A stretch of 64,000 nucleotides of DNA, taken from assembly GCA_947311845.1 (NCBI GenBank), contig CAMZMU010000069.1, forward strand, positions 10,481,424 through 10,545,423, written 5' to 3'. The translations under genes were made by a program, and so were the position numbers. A model generated the notes under the pieces. The model was not told the DNA's origin. It saw only the letters and a program-made list of their open reading frames with translations, and ran no database searches. Positions 48,687-60,219 of the stretch are shown piece by piece. This DNA comes from Poa pratensis (Eukaryota > Streptophyta > Magnoliopsida > Poales > Poaceae). Numbering within the stretch: the first letter of the stretch is position 1; each line of letters begins with the position of its first letter.

Positions 48687-49078
48687 ATGTTCGCGTCAAT
48701 TTCCAATACTGGAATAGTTCTGCCATGTCTAAAGAGGCATCAAATTTGATGAGTGCATATTTAATAGATGTAGTGTGCAGCTCAGGTTAAGAAAATGTGG
48801 AACTTCGTCCATTTCCGTTTCCCAAATAAGTTACTCAATCTTATTCTTATCATGTATAAGATTTTATATTCTAACCATTGCTAAATTATTTGACTACTAA
48901 TAAGATTATGTTATCTAGTTTTAAACAAAATAAGTATTTCTCTTTTAAATATATTTTCTTCTTTGTGGTGCTTCAGTAAAGATAAGACGTAGTTGCGCCA
49001 AAACATAAGCATAACTTGCACATTATTTTCTGCTGTTTGGATTGCGAAAATGTGCAACTTCATATGTTACATTATCTA

Positions 49079-51216
49079 CTAGTGAACTTGCACGTGCAAC
49101 GCACGTCTCATAATTTATTGTAATATTGTTAAGATAGATGTCATAGCAAGTTCCCTTATCATCAGATTTGTTAATGAAGTTCGTCAAAATTATTTGTACA
49201 AAATGTTAAAACAAAAAATTCTAAAAAAATTGTTTTGGTTAAGTTTGAGCAGCTAGTCAAGTAATTCCTCTTCGTCTACATTCATCTTCTTCATTTTTTC
49301 CAGACCATCAAGAGCACCATTGTGCTCGATGTAAATTGGCATATCTTTGTCCACACTTACCACTTGGGAGATACTAAACAATTAATGTTATTGAAGTTTG
49401 CCAACAACGCTTGCCGCAGATTTTCATTTGTATATGTTATGCATAACTGTTCAAAACTGTTTAGATGAAAGCAGCACTTCTTTTGGCAAATTCTGTGTAA
49501 TGAATTGTCATAAAATTCAGAAAAGTTGGAAGACACTGACTTGTTAAATTTTGGAGGTTTCAAACCCACAGATATCAAGAATACAATCAATTGTTTAGAG
49601 TGTGGGGTCCTGTCAAATGGATACATTAATTATTTTCACGATCATGTCCAAAGGTCACAGTAACAATGCAAATGTCGAGATTTGAAAGTAAATAAAAATC
49701 GAATTGAAGTATTTTGCCAGAGTATCATTACCAATCAAACAATCGGAAGTATATTGTTTTTGCTAATACGTCTATGGTAGCAAGTGCAGACTCGGGGCCA
49801 GGTGTTCTAGTAATCACTTCTTGGGTAACTATTCACTCATGTAATCAGTGCCTTCTCCAAATTATTCCAACCACAGCTGCAAGAAAATTTCGAGAAGAAC
49901 TGCTACAACCTTGAATAGCTTAAAGAGAAAATGGTGCGTGTACAATACTTCTAGAATGGGCAAAACAGTACTGCGCAGGCAACGAATGGAATTGATCAAA
50001 AAAAGCTTGTAAAAAATAAATGAAAAAATCAGAGGACCAGCTGACACAAACTGAAGATGATTTACGGTTCTTGCCTCTCGTTTCAGAACGGTGCGCTGGT
50101 AGCCAAAGGAGGGACGGCGCTGCCCGGGCACGAAAGCGGCGGTGAGGCTCGGGTCCCGCCGTTTTCCAGGGTGCACGGCATGTCCGCAAACTGTGCCTAC
50201 AGAAAAAATATATAGGGTGCGCAGTATATTCCAAAAAAATATGGAGTCTGAAGAAATTACAGGCATACACACATGATTGGGGATTCATACACGAGCGGAG
50301 AGAACCGGAGACGGTGACCAAGATCGAGCAGCCGTTGTCGTGCTCCACTCCTCCGCTTGAATCCACCGTCTTGCTCCCCTCCTCTAACTCAAACCACCAA
50401 CATGCTGCCCTCCTCTCCCTCAAGCCGGCTGTGGCGTGCTCTGTTGAGTCCACCATGGCGAGAACTGCAAGACCATCCTGGCGCCGGTGGGCTGTGCGGC
50501 CGTGGGGGAGGCGGCAACCAGGGGGGGGGGGGGGGCGGCGACAGGCTGCATGGCTCTGCGAGCCGGTGGGATGCGGCCGGCGCGAGGCCACGCATAGACG
50601 ACGCAAACAGGCGCGGGGCGGCGCGACGGGGAGTAAGATCTGCTGCATCTTCGAAGTGAAACTTCATCAGCAGCACCAAACCAACTGATTCAGCGCCCTA
50701 TCCCCAAATCGACATCGACGACCTCGAAATCCCTGTCCACGACCATGCCTACCGCCGGGATGGCCTCTTCCGCCCTGCATCCCCCAGCGCTGCCCATGTT
50801 TCCCGCAACCGCCGGAATCCCACCCCGCTGCCAGGCCACAAGGTCGTCTGATGCCAGGGATCGAACTCCAGGTCGACGGTGAACTCGGAGATTGGTGTGG
50901 TTGTGAAGGTCGGAAGCTAGGTCGCCGGCGTCGGGGAACTCGCAGGCAAGGGCGACGTCGATCCAGTTTTGTTCCCGATCGAGGTCGATCTAACCTCGAT
51001 CTGCTAGCTTCTTCGCATCTCGTTCCCACGCCAACCGCAACGGCCAATGGTGGAATAGAAAGTACGTTTTGTTTTTAGCGGTGGCACAAATCACGTAATT
51101 ATCATAAAACGAAAAGATGTGTTGAGTTGTCAAACATTGGAGCAATCTGGACCGTTGATAAAATATTGAATGGCTCAGATTTAATGTATCAACATAAGTT
51201 TGCTTTTTTAATAATA
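49079..51216 (-). mobile_element. Non-autonomous Helitron A
   Basis: On the minus strand the 3' end is the hairpin GACGTGCGTTGCACGTGC followed by AAGTTCA and CTAG (last base 49079). The 5' part at 51216-51121 reads TATTATTAAAAAAGCAAAC and then a conserved 80-base segment shared with units B and C. The 2.1-kb interior includes a GC-rich block at 50300-51060 that may be captured gene sequence but which I cannot identify. Unit B starts at the next base. Confidence 0.75.
50300..51060. other. GC-rich block inside Helitron A, possible captured gene fragment
   Basis: Base composition shifts sharply from the AT-rich flanks. Open frames on both strands are low complexity, with a G run near 50521-50534. 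No family is recognised. Confidence 0.35.
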
Positions 51217-52998
51217 CTAGTTAGCGTGCAAGTGCAACGCACGATCCTTGTAGTATCAAGTAAAATAATTAATGAGAGAACTTGTCTGTAGCAAGATGGT
51301 TAGGAGGGTGGTTGTACCCCAGCCCACCAGAGTTCAAACCTCAGGTTTGACGCTGGTGTTTCTCATTTAAGGCGGAATATTCTTCAGTGAGAGGCGGCGT
51401 TTCCGTCGACAGCGAGGCGCAATAATCAGGAGAAGTTAAAATGAATCTTAAAAACAGATCTTAATCTGACAGGTTCCAAATGAAAGGGCGAGATTTATGG
51501 AAGGGATGAACAACACAACATATATACTCCATCAAACACTCTGAAATCCTGGTGATTTGCAAAAAAAAAAAGTTAAGGAGGAACTAAGGCCTACAATTCA
51601 TGCAAGCTAAATACGATTGCCTCGTGAGAGATGTAGACCTGACTACAAGATATGGTGAATGGATTCAGTAAGGTACAAGGAAAGGGCCCCTCTCGACCTG
51701 GGAAATTCACAGCAGAAAAGACTGGCACCGATCAGCGAAAGCAACCAGCTACAATTAACTACAGCGGCCACAAATTTATACCATACCCCGCCTTCAGAAA
51801 ATACACCAACAATTTTGGCTACATATTCTTTCTGCAGCAGATTACCTTCAATTTGGGGTGATGAACAAATTGTGTAATAAGAACTATCTCAATGAGCAGA
51901 ATATAAGGTAAGTGCAATCACACCTAATAAACAGGATGATATGCTGAGTGCAGGCATATAAGGAACAGGCGTATAGTGATAAAATAAAATGTGTGCTATC
52001 AATTGTGTAATAAGATAAATATCTCAATGAGCAGAATATTAGGTAACTGCAGGCGCACAGAAGAAACATGATGATATGCTGAGGACAGACACACAATTAA
52101 CAGGCGTAGATTGATAAAATAAGGTAAATGCTATCACCTGTTGCCTGAAAAATGCACAGAACGCATGCAGATAGCCGCAAGAAAACAGTTTGAATCGTAG
52201 CGAGATAAGAAGACTAATCAAGATGACAACGCAGCTAGCATTATTCGTTCAGCAACTCAAGCTAGTTGCAAGCTGTATACGGTTCGGTGCAAATTGTTCA
52301 TCAGCAAATACATTTCTATGGATCAGAAGCATTAAAGTAGTCCCTTTGCCGAAAAGGATGGTGCCACTGTAAAAGAGGACAAGGAAGAATGGTTGTGCAG
52401 CAGATGATGCTGAGGTCGTCATTATCACAGTTGATCTGCTCGCGCGCATCCTGGAGGCAATGTCTTTAATCCACAAGCAAACATAAGAACCATATCAAGA
52501 ATTAGTGAAACACCTGGAATTTTAAAAGAGTCAAGAAGAGTCAATAAAATACATATACATACACCTACTTGATGCTAGCGATGATCTGAATTAGCAGAGC
52601 TCCTTCATGAACAGTATGAATGCTGTGAACAGAGGATGCGTTGGTGCCTAATCATTGCCACTGGGTCCATTAGACGCTAATATAGAGGCTTAAAGCAATG
52701 GTTGATAGAAGAAAAGGAATGTAAATATAACACCTCGTTGTCTAAGGAAACTGGGATCAGCGCACCGATTTGCTTCTGTAATCACCCCATCGATGCCAGC
52801 ATCAATCTGAACTCCCATTCCCTGCAAATATGAACATAATACCCTCTGAATATGGTACATACATACTTGCGACGGTGGAGAGAGGATAAGCACAAACAAT
52901 TCTTGTTCAGATGGCCATGGTCCATGGGGCAATGGAGCTCCATATGTGACGGCGGCAAGGCCGGCTCCGACTCTCCTTCCCGCATAAACAACCCAATT

Positions 52999-53135
52999 TG
53001 GGATGGTGATGACAATCTCGCCGAGCTTACATTTGTACAGGACAGTGGTATTTCCGGCGGCACTGAGACCGGTCGTGAGGATTGGTATGTCCTTGCAAAG
53101 GGCTGGCGAAAGAGCTTCCCGAACACAAGCCCCAT
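52999..53135 (-). pseudogene. Captured fragment of an ARF-type small GTPase gene
   Basis: An ATG at 53135 starts MGLVFGKLF, the N-terminal amphipathic segment of ADP-ribosylation factors. After one frameshift near 53090 the text continues GLSAAGNTTVLYKCKLGEI, matching the ARF P-loop region. Asp is replaced by Ser, and the P-loop Lys of GKT is replaced by Asn, so nucleotide binding would be lost. Similarity stops after VITIP at about 52999, which may be an exon end in the parent gene. It is non-functional and lies inside Helitron B, as expected for Helitron gene capture. Confidence 0.82.
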
Positions 53136-53369
53136 CCCCGCCCTACTTCTCTTCTGGTCACCTACAGCACACAGTCCGAAATTCAGTCAGGATCCAGCTT
53201 AAAGATTAGACGTCTATGAGATCCCAAATAATAACAAATATTCAGTGGAACAAAATTCAGCGTAGGAACCAGTATACGCCGAGATGTCCAGCCGGGAGAT
53301 GCTTCTTCGCAAGCCAGGAAAGCCATCGACGGCCGGCAGGCTGACCTAGCCACCGCGTGTAACGGCCGG

Positions 53370-53710
53370 ACGCGCGTTCATCTCCTCCCCTGCACGCCAT
53401 TAACAGCCACGGGTGCAAGCCGGTGGCAGCGTGCAGACGTGGTTCCGGGGTTCAGCGGCCGAGGCACCAGGACAACGGTGGCCCGGATTAGCCGGCGTCG
53501 TGTTGGGCGGCGGCGGGAGGGGACATGTGGATGTGGGGGCGTCAGGCGAGCGCGTCGACATGGGCGTTTGGGCGAGCGGCCGGCTGGCGCCGAAGGATGG
53601 AGGGGACAAGGCGGGATGCGGAATAGCAACCGGAGGAGGGCGGCGGCGCCGGTCGCCGGGGATTGAGCGGCCGGCGGCAGGGAACAGAGCTAGGTTCGCT
53701 CAGATTGTTT
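53370..53710. other. GC-rich block inside Helitron B
   Basis: Open frames exist on both strands with low-complexity Gly/Arg/Pro content. It is possibly a second captured fragment. No family is recognised. Confidence 0.35.
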
Positions 53711-53882
53711 TAGATTAATAACGAACCGTTTGATGTTCTTTTTAGTGTTGGCAATGGCTGTAATTAACACGAAATCAAAAGATGTGTTGAGTTGTCAAAC
53801 ATTGAAACAATCTGAACCGTTGGTCAAATATTGAAGTGCTCAGATTTAATGTATCAACACAAGTTTGCTCTTTTCTCTACTA

Positions 53883-56140
53883 CTAGTTGACATGTACGTG
53901 CAACGCACGTCTTCTGAGCGGGCACGGATGAAACTGAATGGCTAAAGCCAAAACGATAGAAACTCTGCGTTGCAATGGGAGAGAGAAAAATCAACTTACG
54001 TCCCATTTGATATTTGTTTCGTGGCACAGTCGATCCATAAAATTTTCGGTCGAGCGCTAAAAACTCGCTTCGGTTATCTGTTAATTATTCTATCCCGGTT
54101 TTGGCACCTTCCTTGCTTCCTTGCTTGTCCCTCGGCTTTCCTTTAATCGTTTAAAAATCGTTTTCCTTTAATTTTGCACCTTCCTTGCTTGTCCCTCGGC
54201 TTTCGGCGAAATGCAATCTCACATTTAATTTCGCACCCCGGCACTATGTGTGCCGTCCATTGCTTTGAGATTGGGATACAGACTAATAAGCCTCAGACAC
54301 TAAATTGTTACCTCTGGGAATAAGTTTTGTGCCCAGCCTATAGAAACAACAATTTGGAAGCTGCATGGTCATGTTGCCTCTTAATTTTGTATGGAGATCC
54401 TTCAAATTTTATTCTTGAATCTAACCATATGTACTAAGTTTCAGATTCATCCAGGCCAAAGTAACCTGCACATGATTAAGAAAAACGATACGATCATCTG
54501 ATATTATATAAGTGAATGGATAATATAAATCTCCAATTCCCATAGGGTGCTAAACATGCCAATGTACTGTATTTTCCTCTGCACTGACCACTTTGTCGTG
54601 CTCGCATCTAAAGACACAAATAGAAGTCATAAAATAAGTAGCGCCTCTGCCTCTAGCACATCAAGCTATAATTTGGTACCACCTATCCTTACTAAATGTA
54701 CTGTTAGTACTTAATAGTATTGCATAAAGGCAAACTTGTAAAATAAAGCCAACGTATCTGGAGCCAATAGATTTTTTACTGCCTGGCAATGAAGTTTCAG
54801 AGTTCCTCAATCTATAAAGAACATCAATAATTAACAGCAGCACAATGTGTCTTTGTTCTACGCATAATTAAACAACGGCTCATACATAGGGCTTACAAAC
54901 TCTGAAATCTGCACACAAACATGTCTAGATGTAAATGGAAACTATTTGTTCCTCCTAGATGATAAGCATCTCATGCAGCTTATTTTCAAAAAAAATAAAC
55001 CAAAGTAACAAAATAATAAGAATATACCTGGTGCAATGATCCAAGACAGGGACAATGGCATACTCACTAAATGATGTAGGATGAATGATGTCGTTGGGGC
55101 AAAGACAACACTCGATGGCTGCCGAGAAATGAATTAATCATATCGGATTTCACAAGTATCTCACATCTAAATGGTTCTTGACAATGCCATCCGATTTAGC
55201 CCTATATTTCTATAGTCCGGTAATGTAATGCTGGTGCAAGAAAATAAAACATTCATCCAATCATCCTGATAAATCATGCCATGCTCTCAGAATGAATCAC
55301 AAGTATCACACGTAATTAGCAAAGCTTCTACGTACACGCACGTAACCATCAAGTTGCAGCCGTTGTACACTCTGTACAAATCAGTTTGATTACCTAGCTA
55401 GCACCAAACGATAGATCCATCTAACGCGAAACCTTACAGGGAAGAATTGCAAGCATGGTCTGAAACTGACCTGATAAGCGTTGGCGCGGCAGTGTCGACT
55501 GTCGGCATCACGGAAATCTTGGGAGTTGGGACGTGACCTCTCTCGTCCTAGCAGCTTTGTATTTCCCCTCTTGATGTTGTGCCCCTGTGGTAGTATGGCT
55601 GCCAGCTCTGAATCGGATTAGGACGGCGGCAGCATCGTCATGACCGCCCTTGCTAGGTGGCGCCCGCGTATCTGGGCGGCCGGTAACCAGGTCATCAGTG
55701 GATCCGGCGTTGATCGAGATCCAGCGTTGGAGGCGACGCAGGGGATGGCCTGCACCAGCGGAGGGGCGCGGTCCGGCGAGCGTGAACGCAAGCGCCGGCA
55801 GGGTTGGAGCGGCGGCGTCGCGTGGGCACCGAGCGCTGCCCCTCGATTCCCGGCGCGCTGCCCCTTAGTCCTTAGATTCCCTGCAGGTGGACGAGCGGCG
55901 TGAAGGCGGCCGATCGCACGCCCCTAAACAGCTAGAAGATCCGCGCTGCTGCTGCGAAGCTCACGAAATAAAACGAACACGTACGATGGCATTAGCAGTA
56001 TTATGTGATTTGGTGGGAGGGTAAAACGGGCAAAAGTGGATTTGTGTTGAGTTGTCAAACATTGGAGCGATCTAGACAGTTGGCCAAATATTGAAGGGCT
56101 CAGATTCAATGTATCAACACAAGTTTGCTCTTTTAATAAT
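53883..56140 (-). mobile_element. Non-autonomous Helitron C
   Basis: The 3' end on the minus strand is GACGTGCGTTGCACGTACAT, then GTCAACTAG with the last base at 53883. The 5' part at about 56140-56045 reads ATTATTAAAAGAGCAAACTT followed by the segment shared with A and B. A GC-rich block at 55600-55920 may be captured DNA. The 5' end runs into an AT microsatellite, so the first base is uncertain. Confidence 0.75.
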
Positions 56141-56166
56141 ATATATATATATATATATATATAGAT
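56133..56166. repeat. (AT)n microsatellite
   Basis: About fifteen AT dinucleotides at the junction between Helitron C and the next unit. AT-rich targets are typical for Helitron insertion. Confidence 0.9.
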
Positions 56167-57611
56167 ATAATACGAGTAGTGTTTCTTCCTCCCAATTTTC
56201 GTCCGTTTTTTGGTACGTCGTCTTGGTTTGGTACGTGGCGTGCTTCTTCCCACAGCACGATTCCGTTAGGTAAAAAAACCAGCCCACACCACAGCACGAT
56301 TCCGTCGGTAAAAAAACCAGCCCACGCATCGCACTGCCACCCGGATCCGTCGTACGTGCGTACAGATAGAATAATTCTGAGTCCAACACGGACAGGATAC
56401 ACGCCATCGATCCCACCGCCTTAGGCCTCGCGTACTCCCTAGCTAGATAAATCAAGGATCAGAGGAGACACGGGCGCAACTCTGCAGGAGACATCTCGCT
56501 CAAAGCACGTCAGAATTCGGAGGAAACGATCTCGCCGGGGCGCTCGCCGACAGCCTGAGGCCGGCCGGAGGAGACGGGCGCACAACTCCGTCGCTCACTG
56601 AGGTGCTTGGAGGAGATCTCGCCAAGAGCTTGTGAGGCTGTGACAGAGGAGACGCACGCAGATCGCTCACGCAGGCAGAGCTCGGAGAAGATGATCTCAA
56701 CGAGAGCCTGTGAGGCTATGACCGGAGGGACGCACGCACAACTCTGTCGCTCACGCTGGCGACAACTCGGAGGAGACGATCTCGCCGAGAGCATGTGCAC
56801 GGTAACGCACACAAGAGGGCTCACGCCGGCAAGTCAATCATTCCAGCCACGCGAAGGCATGGGTGAAAATAAGAAGAAGATGGCTGGCCATGCGATCCTT
56901 CCATCTGCGCAAAGGCATCGCCAAAGCTAGGAAGAAGACGGATGTGATCTTCTCCAATGGTGACAAGTATTACTTTGGTTCTTCTTTTCATATAAGACTG
57001 CGTGGATCACTCCTGGCCAAATCAGCTGAGGATCTCCGTGTACAAGTGGTCTTTCACCACAGCGCAAACGCTTCCGGCGGAGGAGCCGCTCATGCTCGCC
57101 AACACAGAGCTCACGGCCAAACTCAGCCACTCCGTTGGCGAAGGCGACGCGCTCCCGGCATAACTCACAATCGTTTATGTCGTGGCCATCCCGCAGCCGG
57201 CAGGGTCGCTTCCCTCACCTGCGCATAGCTCACAACCGAGCTGTAGCTGAGGTGCCGCAAGAGGCAGTCAGGCAGACGACTCCATGGTCCAGCTCCTGAG
57301 GTCCTCATGCACGTGCATGGTTTCAACCGACAAGCTAGCTGGCTGACTAGCTAAATGCATAACAGAGCCATGATATTGTTCCAAACTGTATTCAATTCTT
57401 TGGCTCTTTCTGAAAGGTTTGTTTCGAAGAATTTGTTTTTATTGAATTCATGTTTTTCACATTTATTCTGTATTGTTTTTATGTTATTGACATGCAGCAG
57501 CCTGATCGGAAAGAGCATCTTTTTTACTTTGGATTGGTAGGAGGATATACCAACAATGCATATACGATGTAAACAAATTCTTCCGTTGCAACGCACGGGC
57601 ACGTTTCCTAG
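56160..57611 (+). mobile_element. Probable Helitron F, plus strand, different 3' hairpin
   Basis: The 3' end CGTTGCAACGCACGGGCACG then TTTC and CTAG ends at 57611, followed by T. Near the left end TTTTTTGGTACGTCGTCTTGG resembles the TTGGTACGTCGTGGGTTTT seen just inside another unit at 63383. The precise 5' base is unclear because it lies against the AT microsatellite. Confidence 0.55.
56465..56800. repeat. Tandem repeats (~90-100 bp) inside Helitron F
   Basis: About four diverged copies of a unit with GGAGGA(G/A)A(C/T)GATCTCGCCG(A/G)G, GCTTGTGAGGCTGTGAC and GACGCACGCACAACTCTGTCG. Both strands have open but low-complexity frames here, which I do not call as genes. Confidence 0.75.
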
Positions 57612-57999
57612 TAATAATAGTATAGAAGTATAGATTATAGACCAAAAGCAATATACGAGTCTTATAAAGCCACCACGTCTGCTTGTCTGATTGCAAAATT
57701 TAACGGCTATGATTTTATAAACAGTAGCGTTTTAAAAAGTACCAAGTCTATTAAAAAGTACCGATTATGTAGTTACACAATGAAGACGTGATAGAAGCTT
57801 ATGCCGGCAGGAGTACATGGCTCCATGCAGTCCATGTGTGTTACGGCTCAGACTGAAGAAAAAAAAGGACATACCACATAGATGAATTGCACTCCTATTT
57901 GGTGGGTTGGAGTCCCATATGGCCATGTATACCTTCAAAACGTACGCAGCTGGGTCACTTAGATTATGATAATGCCCAACATCACCATTTTATCTATAT
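57612..57999. other. Spacer between Helitrons F and D
   Basis: Nothing recognised. Confidence 0.4.
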
Positions 58000-59485
58000 T
58001 CTATACTACTATTAAAAGAGCAAACACTTGTCCGTTTAATTTTCGATCAACCATCCAGATTGTCCCGATGTCGAGCAGCAAACACTTTAAATCTTGTCCG
58101 TTTATTTTGATCAACGATTCAGATTGTCCGAAAATATATATCATGTCCCAAAGAGTTCTACTCCAACACGAATTGTCATATGATACGAACTCCTGTTCCA
58201 ACAAGGATGTATTAAATCGTCGAGGCTCCGATCAAGACGAAGTTCGTGGCAGCGTACATGCTAGCCAAGCTGACGACGGCAACTGCCTGACCGCGTCTCC
58301 GTCTGGCCGTCGCTGGCCGTGGAGAAGATGAAAAAAGCACGGAGGAGCTGCTCCTTCGACCGCTACCCAACCGCAAGGCGTTGGCGCAGTTTCACTTCGG
58401 CTCCTCCCCGCCCGCTCCTGGCGGGCACACCACTACCTCTTTCCCAAGGACATCTTCCATCTGGTACGTTCCTTCAAACACACATCTCTCGCCCTTGGAG
58501 TTTTTCTTCCAAGTTCCCTAGGTTGGCTTACGTTGTGTTAATTGGCCGAGAAGAAAATAAACGGAGACCAAATCTGGAAGCTTTTTTAAAGGCAAGTTTC
58601 ATAGCTTTTGATCCAGGGTTCTTTGTCAAACAACAATAATGGCGCCATATTCTTCGAAAGAGAGCTTTGTATCTCGCTGGAATAGCTGTAGCGCGTTGAT
58701 TAGCGATCAGCGCTCGTGCAATGATGTACGCCCAGCTTTTGTCGCCTCACTGGGATTTTCCTCTCGAACTTATAATTACTTTAACTTGTACGTCCACACG
58801 AGTTGCTATTTGATATACAACACTGCTTTACGTCCGACACTTTTCCGTCCGACGGCCGTACGACACAGACTGATGGCCATTGATGCTAATTAGAGACGCA
58901 GCCTGGTCCGATGGATTAAAACGTCGGACAAATGTCGTACAACAAACGTCGTAGGTAGAGCAGTTTCGTTTGACATATCATCGTTACTATATAAGTTACT
59001 GAGTCAGATTTCTCACCAAATATTTTTGTTCGCCCGCAGCTAGCCTCATAACCCAGAGCAACACACTGTCGCAACCTGAACATTCAGTGCCAAGCTGAAT
59101 CTGACCCTGCTAGGAATGCGGGCTGGAGATTTGTTTTCTTTTACTTCTTTGTATACGCGATGTGAGAAGCAATGATGCAGATGATAATGGCCGAGACGGT
59201 GCCGCCACAAGGTTGTGCTGAAGGATATGTGTGTAACATTAAGGATATGACATAACTTGTGTCGAGAAGCCACCCAAAGAGCACATATTTATCGTTGTGC
59301 ACATGTTTCTTAAGTTTATGTCTGAGATTTGAGATTTGTGTGCTTCATGATGCTTATATATGCATGATTCTCTTTTGCAATAAAATATGTAAAAAGAAAA
59401 AAATCACATAGGTACGGTAGTATTGTTATTTATAAATTGTCCTCTTTAATTATTAAAACGTGCGTTGCACGTACATTCCAACTAG
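58000..59485 (+). mobile_element. Non-autonomous Helitron D
   Basis: It starts TCTATACTACTATTAAAAGA at 58000. The 3' hairpin AACGTGCGTTGCACGTACAT is followed by TCCAACTAG, ending at 59485. The first 130 bases contain a doubled subterminal unit (CTTGTCCGTTTAATTTTC and CAGATTGTCC). The interior carries 58320-58640, an open stretch of basic, Pro-rich text that I do not recognise. Confidence 0.85.
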
Positions 59486-60219
59486 TCTATACTACTATTA
59501 AAAGAGCAAACATGTTGGGATACTTTAAATCTTGTCCGTTCAATTTTCAATCAACGATTCAGATTGTCCCCATGTCGAGTAGCAAACACTTTAAATCTTG
59601 TCCATTTAATTTTCAATCAACGATTCAGATTGTCCCGATGTAGCAAACATCATTGAACAAGTCCTCCGATACGAAAACTGCTCGAAGCTGTCACCGCAGT
59701 TCATCGATGTATCTCTGATGGGCACTCACCGCGGCCGCTGCGCAAGGCCCTTGCTCCGTCGCGGTGCCGCAACTGGCAGACCTGATCCGCATCATCCCTA
59801 CTCCAGCGCGTCGCCAGCCTGCTAAGAGGGGAGTACTGCTCCAGCGCTGCCCAATCCTTATGCAGCAGCCGCCCGCGGCAACGGCGCGGCCACGCGGCGC
59901 TGAGGCGGCGAGGATGGCGAGCACGACCATGGTGACCACGGTGTAGCAGATGAAGATGCAGCAGCCGTCACGGAGCCGCTACAGCGGCAGCGGCTGGGGC
60001 GCGGCGCGGAGGCGGCGGCGGCAGCTGGTGTTGGGACGGTGGCCTCCTGTCTGCGGCGTCGATGAAAGAGGAAAGACTTACATTATTATTGATGATGCAT
60101 AAAGTGGGGGTGATTAGTGTCATTGTTAAATGTATTTCATTATTAATTATCCTTTTTTTATTGAGAGATGAAACGACACCATATTATATAGATGTGCATT
60201 GCACGTGCAAGCTAACTAG
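59486..60219 (+). mobile_element. Non-autonomous Helitron E, directly abutting D
   Basis: It starts TCTATACTACTATTAAAAGA at 59486, immediately after the CTAG of unit D. It ends with the hairpin GATGTGCATTGCACGTGCAA, then GCTAACTAG at 60219, followed by T. Only 734 bases long. The subterminal unit (CACTTTAAATCTTGTCC, CAACGATTCAGATTGTCC) is present twice at 59520-59640. A GC-rich block at 59690-60060 may be captured DNA of unknown origin. Confidence 0.87.

Larger units (their letters stand above)
51217..53882 (-). mobile_element. Non-autonomous Helitron B, carrying an ARF gene fragment
   Basis: The 3' end on the minus strand is TCGTGCGTTGCACTTGCACG, then CTAACTAG with the last base at 51217. 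The 5' part (53882-53785) reads TAGTAGAGAAAAGAGCAAAC followed by the segment shared with A and C (TTGTGTTGATACATTAAATC). It abuts A on one side and C on the other in the same orientation. Inside are a captured ARF-like fragment (52999-53135) and a GC-rich block (53370-53700). Confidence 0.78.

Noticed and set aside
56607..57228. Plus-strand frames in Helitron F considered as a gene
   Set aside because: They translate tandem repeats and have no recognisable domain.
59691..59946. Minus-strand frame with a hydrophobic stretch in Helitron E
   Set aside because: Short, overlapping frames on both strands; similarity to a known membrane protein family could not be established by eye.
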